In this document: positions 38,727 through 46,100 of the stretch, piece after piece
How the letters are laid out: each line of letters opens with the position of its first letter
How positions within the stretch are numbered: the first letter of the stretch is position 1
Assembly (NCBI RefSeq): GCF_007827955.1
Contig: NZ_VITR01000015.1
Coordinates: forward strand, 104,703-168,702
Source of the DNA: Nitrospirillum pindoramense
GTDB lineage: Bacteria; Pseudomonadota; Alphaproteobacteria; Azospirillales; Azospirillaceae
Direction of reading: 5' to 3'
Length of the DNA: 64,000 nucleotides
Translations under genes and position numbers: made by a program
The notes under the pieces: generated by a model
The model's input: only the letters and a program-made list of their open reading frames with translations
What the model was told of the DNA's origin: nothing
The model's database searches: none

Positions 38727-38777
38727 TACGCGCGGCCTCTTGGCCTCTCCGCTGGGGCCCTTCCGCGGCTCCGTTCC

Positions 38778-38803
38778 GGCGGCCCGCCCAAGGGCGGGCC
38801 GCC
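38778..38803. terminator. GC-rich hairpin between convergent genes
   Basis: A perfect 12-bp stem (38778-38789 with 38792-38803) with a two-base AA centre lies between the plus-strand DUF697 gene (stop 38726) and the minus-strand repeat protein (stop 38820). There is no T-run on either side, so it is not a classic intrinsic terminator. The position between converging genes suggests bidirectional termination or transcript protection. Confidence 0.5.
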
Positions 38804-38819
38804 GCACCTGCCCCGCACC

Positions 38820-41393
38820 TCACGGATTGCTGGTCTGCTGGTCGGCCCTTACCTCCACTACCCGCCCGCCGGCCAGCGCCACCCAGACGCCGGCCCCGTC
38901 CGCCAGGGAGGCCAATGCCACCGGCCGCTGGTTCTGCACGTTGGATCGGCCGGCCGCTGGCAGGATCTCACCGGCGGGGAAACTTGGGGCCGCGCCGAAG
39001 CCGGTGACGCGGCCGTCCGCGGCCAAAACCCAATAGCCATCGCCGGCCGGCCGGATGGCCAGCGCGACGGCGGCGGCGGCGGCGTCCCCTAGATGGGCCA
39101 TGGTGCCGAAGGTGCGGACCGAGCCATCGGCATGCAGCAGGGCGTAGCCCTCGCCGATGGGGCTGGTGGCGATCGCGACCACGGGGGCGCCGACGGGGGT
39201 GGTGGGCGATCCGGGGCCGGGGCCCAAATCGCAGGACGCGTCGCCATGGCATTGGACAGTGCCATCCGACAGGGCGATGCGGTAGCCCAGGCCAGAGGGG
39301 CTGGACGTCAGGCCCACCGCCTTCTGGCCGGGCAACAGGTCGCGGGCCTCGCCATACTCCTTCACGTTGCCGATGGCATGGACGTGGCCGTCGCGGCTCA
39401 GCAGCCAGTAGCCGTCACCCATTACCGGTGCCGCCATGGCGACGATCGGGCTGCCCGACGTGGCGCTGATCTGGCCTTGGCTGACGGCGGGCTTGGCCGC
39501 CAGGACATGGCCGTCGGCCTGGGCCAGCCAATAGCCCTCGTTGATGGGCAGGGTCACGGTCTGCCACGTGACCCCGCCATCCTCGGAATGGGCGCTGGTG
39601 CCGCTATATGCCATGGCGACCACTTGGCCCGGACCCTGGGCGATCGCGCAGAGGGTGCTGCGCGTGCCTGATTGGCGGGCGATCCAGCGCCCCGGGCCGG
39701 GTGAGGCGACAATGGTTCCGCCGCTGCCGGTGGCCACCACGCCGGCGGTGGTGAGGGTAACACCGCACAGTTTCTCGTCCGTGCCCGTTTCTTCCCGGGT
39801 CCACGTCTGGCCGTCCAGAGTGCGCAAGGCGACGCCGTCGGACCCGACGGCCACGGCGCTGTCGCCATCGGTCACCACCGCCAGCAGATCCTGGTGGGTA
39901 AGCGGGGGCAGCGTGCGCCACGCGACACCATCGCGCGACACGGCGATCAGTCCGTTCTCGCCCACGGCGACGGCGTAGCTGCGGGCGGCGGCGACCGCGA
40001 GCAGAGCCAAAGAGGTGGAATGCCCGGCTTGGAGTGGGTCCGACACCGCGCGCGCTTCCCATAGATCACCATCCGGTGAGGTCAGCAGCGTGCCGTTGCG
40101 GCCGACCGCCAACAATTGGCGCTGATAGGCGGCCACGCCCATCAAGTCGGCCTTGGTGCCGCTGAAGCGGGACGACCACAGCACGCCATCCCGCGACATC
40201 AACACCAGGCCCCGGTCGCCCACGGCGGCCAGGCCGCCTTGGAACCGGGTGACGGCCCACAAGCCGTGATGGGTGGGGGGGGTACGGCGGATCCAGTTCT
40301 GGCCGTCGATGGAGGACAGGATGGCGCCACCGCCCCCCACGGCGGTGAAACCGGCGCCGTCATTGTAGACAACGTCCAGGACGGGTTGGCCGATGGAGGG
40401 GCGTTCCACCCGCCACCGCCGCCCGTCGGTCGATGACAGGATGACGCCGCCCGTGCCGACAGCGACCAACCGATCATCGGTGCGGACCAGGGCGCGCACG
40501 TCATAGTGGGCGTCCGAGGCCCATTCCTGCCAGGCCTTTCCCGGCCAGGCCAAACCCAATACCCCGCCCGTGCCCGCCGCCGCGATCCCCTCCGTCGTCG
40601 CCAGCACCGCATGGATGGTGATGTCGGGAACAGGGGTCAACTGGCGCCAATGACAGCCGTCGCTGGAGCGCAGCAATTCGCCATTGCTGCCGCCCGCCAC
40701 GAAGCCCAGCGTTGGTGAATAGGTCACGGCGTCCAGAACCGCCCGGTTGCCCAGGAGGCAGGGGGTCCAAACCACGCCGTCGCTGGACGTGGCGGACAGG
40801 CCCTCGCCCACCGCCACGAACCGGCCGGCCTCATAGGTCACGGCGTTCAGGTTGGCGTCATTCAGGTTGACATCGGCGGACAGTTCGACCGCCGTCCAGG
40901 CCCGGCCATCGGTGGAGGTCGCGAGGCCAGCCGCGCCTAAGGCGACATAACGGTCGGGCGACGCGGCGACGGCGGTCAAGGTGCCGGCGACCCCGGTCTG
41001 TTCGACGTGCCAGGTGATGGCGTCCGTGGACAGCAGGGCCGTACCGCCGGAGCCGACCGCCACCAAGCCGCCGGGCCCGCTGGCGATGCCATACAACTCG
41101 CTGCGGATGGGGGTGTACTGGCGCGACCATGCCCGGCCGCCGAAATTGGTCAGGACCACGCCGCCTTCCCCGACAGCCACCAGCGTGACGCGACCGCCGA
41201 TGCGGGCCCGGGCGACACCATGCAGGGCTTCGGAGCCGGCATAGGCCTCATGAAAGCCGGCAATGGCCACCACCGGGGCGGGGGCGACCGTTCGGCGGTA
41301 CAGCGCCACCACTCCCTGGGGGAACAGCCAAGCGATCAAGGCCAGGCCCGCGAACAGCGTCGCCAGGAATGCCAGGCGCCGGCGGATGGTCAT
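38820..41393 (-). CDS. Membrane-anchored beta-propeller-like repeat protein
   Basis: This 857-aa protein has a basic N-terminus and one membrane segment at about residues 9-25 (FLATLFAGLALIAWLF), consistent with an uncleaved signal anchor. About residues 60-640 hold roughly a dozen repeats of the form AVGxGGxxLxSxDGxxW, resembling BNR/YCF48 photosystem-stability propeller blades. From about 645 the repeat changes to GYWLxxxDGxVxxxG (four or five copies), a type common in bacterial surface proteins. The molecule should sit on the periplasmic face. The frame opens upstream at 41633, but the ATG at 41393 directly precedes the anchor and starts 20 bp after the SPFH gene stops, so the two form an operon. 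I do not recognise a specific function; protein-protein scaffolding is plausible. Confidence 0.82.
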   Translation of the reverse strand: MTIRRRLAFLATLFAGLALIAWLFPQGVVALYRRTVAPAPVVAIAGFHEAYAGSEALHGVARARIGGRVTLVAVGEGGVVLTNFGGRAWSRQYTPIRSELYGIASGPGGLVAVGSGGTALLSTDAITWHVEQTGVAGTLTAVAASPDRYVALGAAGLATSTDGRAWTAVELSADVNLNDANLNAVTYEAGRFVAVGEGLSATSSDGVVWTPCLLGNRAVLDAVTYSPTLGFVAGGSNGELLRSSDGCHWRQLTPVPDITIHAVLATTEGIAAAGTGGVLGLAWPGKAWQEWASDAHYDVRALVRTDDRLVAVGTGGVILSSTDGRRWRVERPSIGQPVLDVVYNDGAGFTAVGGGGAILSSIDGQNWIRRTPPTHHGLWAVTRFQGGLAAVGDRGLVLMSRDGVLWSSRFSGTKADLMGVAAYQRQLLAVGRNGTLLTSPDGDLWEARAVSDPLQAGHSTSLALLAVAAARSYAVAVGENGLIAVSRDGVAWRTLPPLTHQDLLAVVTDGDSAVAVGSDGVALRTLDGQTWTREETGTDEKLCGVTLTTAGVVATGSGGTIVASPGPGRWIARQSGTRSTLCAIAQGPGQVVAMAYSGTSAHSEDGGVTWQTVTLPINEGYWLAQADGHVLAAKPAVSQGQISATSGSPIVAMAAPVMGDGYWLLSRDGHVHAIGNVKEYGEARDLLPGQKAVGLTSSPSGLGYRIALSDGTVQCHGDASCDLGPGPGSPTTPVGAPVVAIATSPIGEGYALLHADGSVRTFGTMAHLGDAAAAAVALAIRPAGDGYWVLAADGRVTGFGAAPSFPAGEILPAAGRSNVQNQRPVALASLADGAGVWVALAGGRVVEVRADQQTSNP

Positions 41394-41413
41394 GGGACGG
41401 AGGGCCACCGGGA

Positions 41414-42697
41414 TCACGGCGCGCGGGGGGACGGCGACAGGGGCGTCGGCTGTGGGGCCACCGCGTCGGCGGCGGGGTGGGTGGTGGCGGGCGCTGGTAC
41501 CGTCCCTTGGCCCCCCCCGGGTGCGACCCCGCCCGGGAGTGCCGGCTGATGCGGCGAGCCCTGGTTGGAGGAGGGGGGCGTACGCGACGGGGCGTCCAGG
41601 GGGGCGACACCATCGGGCAGGGGGGGCGGCCACGGACGTCCCTCCTGGGGATCGCCAAGCGCTTTCCCCGACGCCGCGCCGCCGTTGCCCTGTGCCGCCG
41701 GCACGGTGCCGACGCGCGGCCCTTTGGATGGTGGTGCTTCCGTTCCCGATCCGGCCAGGTCGGCCGGCAGGGCGCTCCCCCGCTCCGTGGTGTCGAGGAT
41801 CAGCGGCAAGCCGTTCTGTGAGCCAATGACCACCACCTTGGCGTTGGGCGATTTGGCCAGTGCCAGGGTGGCCTCGATGCCTTTCCAGCGCAGGTAGCGG
41901 TCCGAGATGCCGTTGGACACGATCTCCTGGAACTGGCGCACGCCCTGGGCCTCGATGGCCTTGCGCTCGCTTTCCAGCCGTTCCTTCTCCAGCACGAATT
42001 GGAAGCGGAGCGCGTTCTGCTCTTCCGCGATCTTCTGCTCGATGCTGGCCTGCACGGTGGGCGGCAGGGCGATGTTCCGGATGAAGATGTCCTGGATGTT
42101 CAGCATCTGGCGGTTACCGCCCATGTCCAGATGGCTGCGGGTCAGTTCATTGCGGACCAGGGCCGCCACCCGCTGTTCCAGGATGGAGCGATTGATGCTG
42201 TACAGATCGTCCGGCCGCAGCTCCGCCATGGCGTTGCGGATCTCGGAACTCATGGTCGGCAGGATCAGGGTCGTCTCGAACTGCGGCCCCAGCGTCTCAT
42301 GCAGGTTGGCGACCAGGTCGCGGTCGATGAAATAGGAGATGGTCAGTTGCACGTCGACAGACAGGCCGTCCCGGGTCAGGGCCTGCACCGTCTCATCCAG
42401 CCGCCGCAGGCGGACGTCGTAGATGTAGATGCGGTCCCAGGGAGCGATGATCTTCAGGCCGGGATTGAAGTGGAAGCCCAACTGGGTGCCGCCGGCCAAG
42501 CGCAGCCACAACACGCCCACCGAACCGGCGGGAATGTTGATGAAGATCCGGTCGGCCAGGGCCACGACCAGGAAAGCCAAAACCAGGACGGCCAGGAATA
42601 TGTTCAAGCGGTGGCGGCGGCGCCAAGCCTTGAAGCGGGCCCGCAGGCCCGGCTTCGCGGCGGGGGGCGTCGTGTTCGCGTCCGTGGCTGCGGTCAT
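41414..42697 (-). CDS. SPFH/band-7 (prohibitin-like) membrane protein
   Basis: This 427-aa protein has a cytoplasmic basic N-terminus, one membrane segment at about residues 31-50 (LNIFLAVLVLAFLVVALADR), an SPFH domain (IPAGSVGVLWLRLAGG, then VQLTISYFIDRD, LRPDDLYSINR) and a charged helical region (EEQNALRFQFVLEKERLES) that probably forms a coiled coil. The last 110 residues are Pro/Gly/Ala-rich and probably disordered, unlike the compact HflK/HflC C-termini. SPFH proteins oligomerise at membranes and control proteases or membrane domains. Here the next gene encodes a periplasmic propeller protein, suggesting a joint surface assembly (inference). The ATG at 42697 is preceded closely by GGAGG. 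Confidence 0.86.
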   Translation of the reverse strand: MTAATDANTTPPAAKPGLRARFKAWRRRHRLNIFLAVLVLAFLVVALADRIFINIPAGSVGVLWLRLAGGTQLGFHFNPGLKIIAPWDRIYIYDVRLRRLDETVQALTRDGLSVDVQLTISYFIDRDLVANLHETLGPQFETTLILPTMSSEIRNAMAELRPDDLYSINRSILEQRVAALVRNELTRSHLDMGGNRQMLNIQDIFIRNIALPPTVQASIEQKIAEEQNALRFQFVLEKERLESERKAIEAQGVRQFQEIVSNGISDRYLRWKGIEATLALAKSPNAKVVVIGSQNGLPLILDTTERGSALPADLAGSGTEAPPSKGPRVGTVPAAQGNGGAASGKALGDPQEGRPWPPPLPDGVAPLDAPSRTPPSSNQGSPHQPALPGGVAPGGGQGTVPAPATTHPAADAVAPQPTPLSPSPRAP

Positions 42698-42984
42698 GCC
42701 TCCACACCGTTCTTCATCAGGTCCTCAACGGGTTGGGAATAGTCCCCGGATGGGGTAGGCTAGGGGTGGCGATCAGCGCGGTGGTCATTCCGAGAGCCCC
42801 CTTGGCCTTTAACGACGCCGGAAATTAACTGAATTTGGTGAGCGCGAGAAGCCGGTAATCGTAATCCGAACAAAACCTACCAAACTTCCCGCCTAGAGAT
42901 TGTGGTGCGCTGGGTGTCCTGGTACAGAATCCTGGCTGGCCTGATGGGGCCGCCTCCATGCCCGTAAGCGCGAGGACCCCCGGT

Positions 42985-43115
42985 CCATCCTTGGCTTGGC
43001 GTTGGGCACCACCCCGGATGTGTCGGACAGCGTCATGCTGCCGGCTGGAGTACACCGGGAAGCTTGCCGCGACTATCACAAGCCACGGCGGAATGTTGCG
43101 CGCCAACGGGGCCCT
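42985..43115 (+). pseudogene. Frameshifted remnant of an autotransporter beta-barrel C-terminus
   Basis: In one frame from 42990 the translation gives LGLALGTTPDVSDSVMLP. One frame over, from 43045, it continues LEYTGKLAA and SHGGMLRA, with EACRDYH in the first frame between them. The intact autotransporter at the right edge of this window reads LGLALGTT, KSDGFKLR, LEYTGEL, RRDYQ, SHGGMLRASWDF in one frame. The remnant therefore matches it piecewise with several frameshifts and has lost the final SWDF. The rest of the 42698-43186 gap holds nothing else I recognise. This is relic DNA, not a gene. Confidence 0.72.
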
Positions 43116-43186
43116 CCGGCCCGACGCTGAGGGTGCCGGCCAGGCGCCGCGCGTTCACGTCGCCGTTGTCCCAGACCGTTCAGCGC

Positions 43187-43978
43187 CTATCCGCTGCTGC
43201 TATGGACCGGGTAGAGCAGGTCCAAGCCATTGGTGATAAAATCGGCGAGCGGGTGCCAATCATTGTGATACTGGGCCTGCCGCAACCGGATCAGGAACCC
43301 GCCATGGGAGATCTTGGAAAGCGTGTATAGCGGGACATACAGGGGTGGCAGCCGGTGAGTGCCAACCACCAAGTTGAACAGGACCCGGGATGTCCGGCCA
43401 TTCCCGTTCAGGAAAGGATGTAGGTTGCAGATGGCGTTCATGGCCACGGTGGCGGTGAAGGATCGGCTGTAATCCAGGTTCGACGCGATGAAATCGTCCA
43501 TGGCCCGCATGCGCTCAGAAATATGAACTGCGCTCGGGAACAGCACTTGATAGCCGCCAAGGTCCTTCCTGGAATAGCATGGTCCGTCGCGGTAATTTGT
43601 CCGTAGCCTCAGTGCTTCCCGGACCGCGGTTACGCATAAGGCAAATGACGGTTCCGCCGCGCCGCCCCCTGACATAAGGTTGATCAGAGCATTGATTTCC
43701 TGGCCAACCCGGGCATCTTCATACTGATCGGCGTTGAGGGCCGTGAAATGTGCCGAAAGCTCGTGGCGCAAGCGGCTCACGCCGGTGTCATGCAAGCGGT
43801 CGCGAAAAGCCGGATCTCGCGCCTGCATTAGCAGCCGCCTGCGTCCGTCGGCTGAGATGTCGCCCAGACGTCGGTCAAGGTCGATGTAAGCCTGCCGGCA
43901 TTCCGCCGGCAAAGCATTGAAATGAGGCATCGGCATCAGCGGAACATGGAACAGGCGTGACGGCTGGGTTTGACCCAA
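43187..43978 (-). CDS. Fic-domain protein with variant active-site motif
   Basis: This 263-aa protein has a Fic core in its C-terminal half: HPFLNGNGRTSR near residue 195, preceded by SFTATVAMNAICN. Fic enzymes move AMP (or other nucleotide/phosphate groups) onto protein hydroxyls. The histidine, GNGR loop and distal Arg are present, but the acidic residue normally before GN (HPFxDGN) is Asn here, which may alter Mg binding or the reaction. The frame opens at an ATG at 44011, but a TTG at 43978 is preceded by the very strong GGGGGGAGGAGGGG, so I chose it; ATG codons at 43936 and 43930 are alternatives. It is the last leftward gene after the export cluster, 80 bp downstream, so co-transcription is possible but not certain. 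No separate antitoxin gene is visible. Confidence 0.85.
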   Translation of the reverse strand: MGQTQPSRLFHVPLMPMPHFNALPAECRQAYIDLDRRLGDISADGRRRLLMQARDPAFRDRLHDTGVSRLRHELSAHFTALNADQYEDARVGQEINALINLMSGGGAAEPSFALCVTAVREALRLRTNYRDGPCYSRKDLGGYQVLFPSAVHISERMRAMDDFIASNLDYSRSFTATVAMNAICNLHPFLNGNGRTSRVLFNLVVGTHRLPPLYVPLYTLSKISHGGFLIRLRQAQYHNDWHPLADFITNGLDLLYPVHSSSG

Positions 43979-44058
43979 TGATCCCCTCCTCCCCCCGGTG
44001 TCTCGATCCAAATGGAAAGAATGGCGGCGCCCTTAAAGCGCGCCGCCATCCAGTTCGC

Positions 44059-44577
44059 TTACTTGCCGGACTGTGCGCAGCCGGTGTTGTCGAAGAAAGC
44101 CGTCTGAACCGTTTCCCGTGGTGTTGCCTTGTAGGCCATCACCTCGGAAAGATCGGGCAGAAGGATGTGGTCAGGCGCCGCATCGCCGGCCTTCGGCAAG
44201 CTTTCATTGAAAGTTAAGTCGGCATTGGCGGCGAAGTAATGCAATTCCCCCAGGGGCCTTGTGCCCCCATCAGGATCCGGTGGATGCCAACCCGGCGCCG
44301 TTACGTCGGTGGTGGATATAAGGTTGATGTAACGGGCCGTTCCAGCATCGAAGAGGAACCAATAGGTTTTGCCCGTCGAGTTGGAGCGCACGAAAAAGGC
44401 CAGGGTGCTTTGCCAATTTTCGTGGTGGCCGACATCCCGGAAACCCGCAGTGAACTGTGGATTTCCGTGCAGTTGATAGCTTGCGCGATCTATGGTGCAG
44501 GGGCTCTTGGCGGCGGCTATGGCGGGCATCAACCCTATCGCCGCCGCGCAAAGCAAGGCCTTGGCTCGGTAGACCAT
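44059..44577 (-). CDS. Secreted protein of unknown function; candidate immunity/inhibitor partner
   Basis: This 172-aa protein has a clear Sec signal peptide: basic start, hydrophobic ALLCAAAIGLMPAIA and an AAA-type cleavage site around residue 23. The mature part is about 150 residues with two cysteines (SPCTID near its start, NTGCAQ near its end) that could form a disulfide, consistent with a periplasmic fold. I do not recognise the family. Its ATG lies four bases after the stop of the double-glycine lysozyme-like gene and overlaps that gene's tail region with an AAGGG ribosome site, so the pair is tightly coupled. A periplasmic partner right after a peptidoglycan-hydrolase-like secreted protein is the arrangement expected of an immunity protein or inhibitor. 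That role is inferred from position only. Confidence 0.75.
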   Translation of the reverse strand: MVYRAKALLCAAAIGLMPAIAAAKSPCTIDRASYQLHGNPQFTAGFRDVGHHENWQSTLAFFVRSNSTGKTYWFLFDAGTARYINLISTTDVTAPGWHPPDPDGGTRPLGELHYFAANADLTFNESLPKAGDAAPDHILLPDLSEVMAYKATPRETVQTAFFDNTGCAQSGK

Positions 44578-44581
44578 GGCA

Positions 44582-45256
44582 TCAGCCCTTGGTGAAGCCC
44601 AGCGTCGAAACCTTGCCCGGATAATCGGCCACGGTCGGGCTGTTCCAGTCCGTCGAGTTGTTCCCGAGGTGATGCTTTACTTCGAAGTAATTCTCGAAGC
44701 TCTCGCTGCTGGGAATGGCGCCGGACGACTCGCCACTGCTGTAGCGGTCGCTATAGCGGCTAATATCTGAATAAATGGCCTTGATCTGGTCATCCTCGTT
44801 ATGGATGTCCATGTTGCTATGGCCCAAATCGTTCCAGGTCTGTTGGTTGTACTGGAACAGGCCGGTGAAGTTGCCATTCTGGGCTTGCTGGTTGAAACTG
44901 GACTCGTAATACGCCTGATCCACCGCGGTCTTGATTTGATCTGGCGTGAAGCCATGCTGTTGACCGAAGTCGACGATCTTGTCGACAACCTTCGTCTGAG
45001 CGTCGGTCAGAGGGATGTTGGTGGTGTAATGATTGCCGCTCGGCGTGGTGTGGACCTGCCCATTGCCTTGGTCCGGTGGATCGTTGGGCGTTGGGCTGGG
45101 AATGGGCGACGGGAAGGGAGACGGAGAGGGCAGGGGAGAGGGCGATGGCGATGGTGACGGATGCCCCGTCACGGTAATTGTCGTTATCGTTTGTCCCCCG
45201 CCGGTGTCGTAGCCGCCGGCGACGAGATCCAGTTCGGCTTTCTTCAAAGCGCGCAT
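44582..45256 (-). CDS. Double-glycine-leader secreted protein with lysozyme/transglycosylase-like domain
   Basis: This 224-aa protein begins with a 15-residue leader MRALKKAELDLVAGG that fits the bacteriocin double-glycine consensus at every key position (L at -12, E -8, L -7, V -4, G -2, G -1). A Ser-Pro-rich linker follows (about residues 33-60), then a domain of about 150 residues with AYYESSFN, a putative catalytic Glu, GLFQYNQQTW and a helical DQIKAIYSDI. This is the signature order of lysozyme-like/SLT folds. The mature chain has ten tyrosines, several next to acidic residues, and no cysteine that I can see. It should be cleaved and exported by the C39-ABC/HlyD system encoded just upstream. 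CGGAG seven bases before the ATG supports the start. Its role as an antibacterial effector is inferred. Confidence 0.83.
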   Translation of the reverse strand: MRALKKAELDLVAGGYDTGGGQTITTITVTGHPSPSPSPSPLPSPSPFPSPIPSPTPNDPPDQGNGQVHTTPSGNHYTTNIPLTDAQTKVVDKIVDFGQQHGFTPDQIKTAVDQAYYESSFNQQAQNGNFTGLFQYNQQTWNDLGHSNMDIHNEDDQIKAIYSDISRYSDRYSSGESSGAIPSSESFENYFEVKHHLGNNSTDWNSPTVADYPGKVSTLGFTKG

Positions 45257-45298
45257 ATCAGTCTCCGATTGAAGTTTTGATGGACGGGATAGTGCGGG

Positions 45299-46069
45299 TC
45301 AGGCTGCGATGTCACCGGATTGTCCGACCGTGTTCTTATACTCGGTGAACTTCCTGGCCCATTCCTGGCTGATCTGGTCGGACTGTTTCTCGATGTCTTG
45401 AAGGCCGAGGGGATGAAACTCCGCAGGGTGTATCTCCAGGAATTTGGCGATTTCCATAATTGACTTTTCGGTATCGGCCAAAAAATCCTCGTAGTAAATG
45501 CGGAGCGGAGATGTTCCTGTCATTTGGAATATTTCTTCCCAAGCGCTTTCTTGTTGGTTAATCCAGTTCTCGGCATTGAGCATCGCTTTCAGGTCATATT
45601 CTGGTTCTTTTTTGTATTCGACACCTGAAAACCACGCGGCCGTCTGAACCGCCTTTGCATAAGAAACCGCTTGCGCGACCCGGTCCTTGCGGACCAGGTA
45701 AATCACCTTGTCGGATTCAATCATGGGCAAAAGAGCCTCGTGATTGGCCGCGATGTTTCGATAATCAGAAACGAAGGCCTTGAACCCGAAGACGCCGTTG
45801 GGTGACGTCCTTACAGTCTTGAGGCGTTTCCAATAAGTCAGGCTATCACCCCGCCCCAGGCGCTGAATCATGCGATCCCGGTTGCTCAAGTTCGTATATT
45901 CCATAGGGGCGCCCATGGCGCCGGTGTTCCATAACTTGATGCTCAGGTGTGTGCTGCCCGTCCGTGGAATGGCGGCGATCATGTAGGTTTTCTTGGGACC
46001 CCCGCGATAAAGGGGAAAGTCGTTCTCACGCTCGTACAACCTGGCAACCGGATGCAATTCATCCTCCAT
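45299..46069 (-). CDS. PAPS-dependent sulfotransferase (Stf0-like)
   Basis: This 256-aa protein has IPRTGSTHLSIKLWNTG near residue 33, the phosphosulfate loop of sulfotransferases, followed by GAPMEY. VIYLVRKDRVAQAVSYAKA near 123 resembles the 3'-phosphate-binding strand and the VAQAVS helix of Stf0-type enzymes. It should move sulfate from PAPS to a hydroxyl. It lies between the peptidase-ABC gene (31-bp gap) and the double-glycine substrate gene (42-bp gap), all on the same strand, which makes the exported protein a natural candidate substrate, as RaxST sulfates RaxX on tyrosine in Xanthomonas. An alternative is a glycolipid or small-molecule acceptor. No PAPS-synthesis genes are in the window. 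The start at 46069 has no strong ribosome site. Confidence 0.85.
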   Translation of the reverse strand: MEDELHPVARLYERENDFPLYRGGPKKTYMIAAIPRTGSTHLSIKLWNTGAMGAPMEYTNLSNRDRMIQRLGRGDSLTYWKRLKTVRTSPNGVFGFKAFVSDYRNIAANHEALLPMIESDKVIYLVRKDRVAQAVSYAKAVQTAAWFSGVEYKKEPEYDLKAMLNAENWINQQESAWEEIFQMTGTSPLRIYYEDFLADTEKSIMEIAKFLEIHPAEFHPLGLQDIEKQSDQISQEWARKFTEYKNTVGQSGDIAA

Positions 46070-46100
46070 TGGTCATGAATGAAGCGGTGTCGGTGAATGA

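Noticed and set aside
42958..43236. Plus-strand frame of 92 codons as a gene
   Set aside because: Only its middle resembles an autotransporter tail, and matching pieces jump between frames, so it is treated as a pseudogene remnant.
44600..45200. Ser-Pro repeat DNA (about 45080-45160) as a CRISPR or satellite repeat
   Set aside because: The short repeats encode the in-frame Ser-Pro linker of the double-glycine protein; no spacer-repeat structure exists.
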